This document shows positions 63,501-64,000 of a DNA stretch of 64,000 nucleotides, piece by piece. A program made the translations under genes and the position numbers. The stretch covers positions 29,414,270-29,478,269 of the forward strand of contig NC_058189.1 in assembly GCF_907165205.1 (NCBI RefSeq). Direction: 5' to 3'. Every line of letters begins with the position of its first letter. Within the stretch, counting starts at the first letter, position 1. The DNA is from Coccinella septempunctata (taxonomy: Eukaryota; Arthropoda; Insecta; Coleoptera; Coccinellidae). Below the pieces are notes generated by a model that was not told the origin of the DNA, made no database searches, and saw only the letters and a program-made list of their open reading frames with translations.

Positions 63501-64000
63501 CGGTGAAATGCACCTAGGCATATTGCCTGTATTGTGCCCCTCACTCGCCCTTGGATGAGCTGCATTCAATACATGTGGCATATTTTTATAAAAGAAACAA
63601 AAGGAAAACAATTACTCTTCAACAACTTAGAAAAATAGAATGCCTTTTTAATATCAGCAACAACACCGTATCTTCTAAATCTGAATCGGAATAAAATTGA
63701 AGGAATCTGCTCAATTAAATTCATGCCCTTTTCCAAACAACTATTCAAAGAAGGACTGTGTTTCTCATGCGCAGAAGCATCAAAAACTGGTCGAACTGGA
63801 GTAGTACTATTCATCTTCAATACTGGCCTGTGAGGTAAATAATGACCACTAATACCAGTCTCCGCGTGGAAAACTTTTTCAATGATACCTTCAGACAACC
63901 AATCTTTGAACACATCTTCATACTTTGAATAATACCCATCTCTCTTCAGCTTACTAATTGTAAAATTGAGTCTACGAACAGCCAATTTGTAATTTGATGG
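60574..64000 (-). pseudogene. BEL/Pao pol of element C (RT, RNase H, integrase), broken; runs off window
   Basis: From right to left: RT start (SEGIIEKVFHAETGISGHYL, RPVFDASAHEKHSPSLNSCL, VVADIKKAF); after an insertion the frame resumes LQIGLSESDRDYLRFLW, RRVVFGVISSPFLLGAVIQY and the catalytic FYVDNC; then RNase H (IHTFCHASQSSYAAV, PRLELIAATIGSRLV, FWTDSSTVLGWIR). A TGA in place of a Trp codon at about 62257 follows. Integrase has ACHVGVQGLLCRLREKYWII, CVICKRF, VIGIDLTGP, YSDNGTNFVGAYN and, after a palindromic disruption near 61260, LLRRTLGKASLNFEEMFTVL and RGDWPLACVTKLFPGRDG. Protein ends at 60574. No env seen. Confidence 0.9.
63413..63637 (-). mobile_element. 5'-truncated R4/Dong-like 3' end inserted in BEL RT
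   Basis: Minus strand ends AAACAAATAAATGTTATTAT and then (TTA)n, the tail also seen at 10362-10421. It splits the RT frame exactly between VVADIKKAF and LQIGLSES. Confidence 0.6.

Overview
The window looks like AT-rich, intron-bearing animal DNA, most likely from an insect. The evidence is a split axonemal dynein heavy-chain gene plus a typical insect transposon load: Gypsy and BEL/Pao LTR elements, Jockey, CR1-like, RTE-like and R4/Dong-like LINEs, a Penelope-like element, mariner, pogo and hAT DNA elements, and many MITEs. Nothing prokaryotic was seen. The only convincing host gene is on the minus strand. Two exons (27395-27532 and 9956-10252, both phase 0 with consensus splice sites) encode the end of the stalk coiled coil and the start of AAA5. 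The intron between them is 17.1 kb. The flanking introns run off both window ends (at least 9.9 kb downstream and 36 kb upstream). Almost everything else is transposons nested inside these introns.

Layout. 1-5765: a very young Gypsy-like LTR element whose single intact 1077-codon ORF keeps Gag, protease and both ends of integrase but lacks reverse transcriptase, RNase H and the integrase core. It sits inside a CR1-like LINE ORF1. 5766-9955: hairpin MITEs, a THAP-like relic and unassigned intron. 10253-27394 (dynein intron): an R4/Dong-like LINE (minus) is cut by a 2.8-kb mariner-like element (10422-13264), by a hAT element (13874-23663) and by a MITE. The hAT carries a BEL/Pao element (15212-23522), which in turn carries a full-length Jockey LINE (15721-20528). 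A broken RTE-like LINE lies at about 24.2-26.9 kb.

27842-57355: one env-bearing BEL/Pao element. Its two LTRs have the same net length of 369 bp and are flanked by the same 5-bp target duplication, AGGTT. It has grown to 29.5 kb by insertion. Inside it are a second Pao-like relic with a long CTC-rich LTR, a TA-flanked element holding an R4-like LINE and a CR1-like LINE (the latter split by a solo Gypsy LTR), two more LINEs, a pogo element (44282-49761) that itself holds a Penelope-like fragment, an unidentified 1.3-kb insertion, and inside the 3' LTR a 4.7-kb TA-flanked element with an exact 131-bp tandem array, a SINE and a foldback element. 57361-64000: more MITEs, a Jockey fragment and the 3' part of a minus-strand BEL/Pao element that leaves the window.

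Most CDSs are decayed. The intact long frames are the Gypsy gag-derived ORF, the Jockey ORF2 and the rearranged BEL ORF. The most unusual points are the young RT-less Gypsy element with a strong ACCG strand bias, the BEL ORF in which an integrase segment was moved ahead of RT and RNase H was fused to an env membrane tail, the exact 131-bp array inside a transposon, the CTC-biased LTR, and the dynein gene with transposon-packed giant introns. All family assignments are by eye from motifs; no database search was run.
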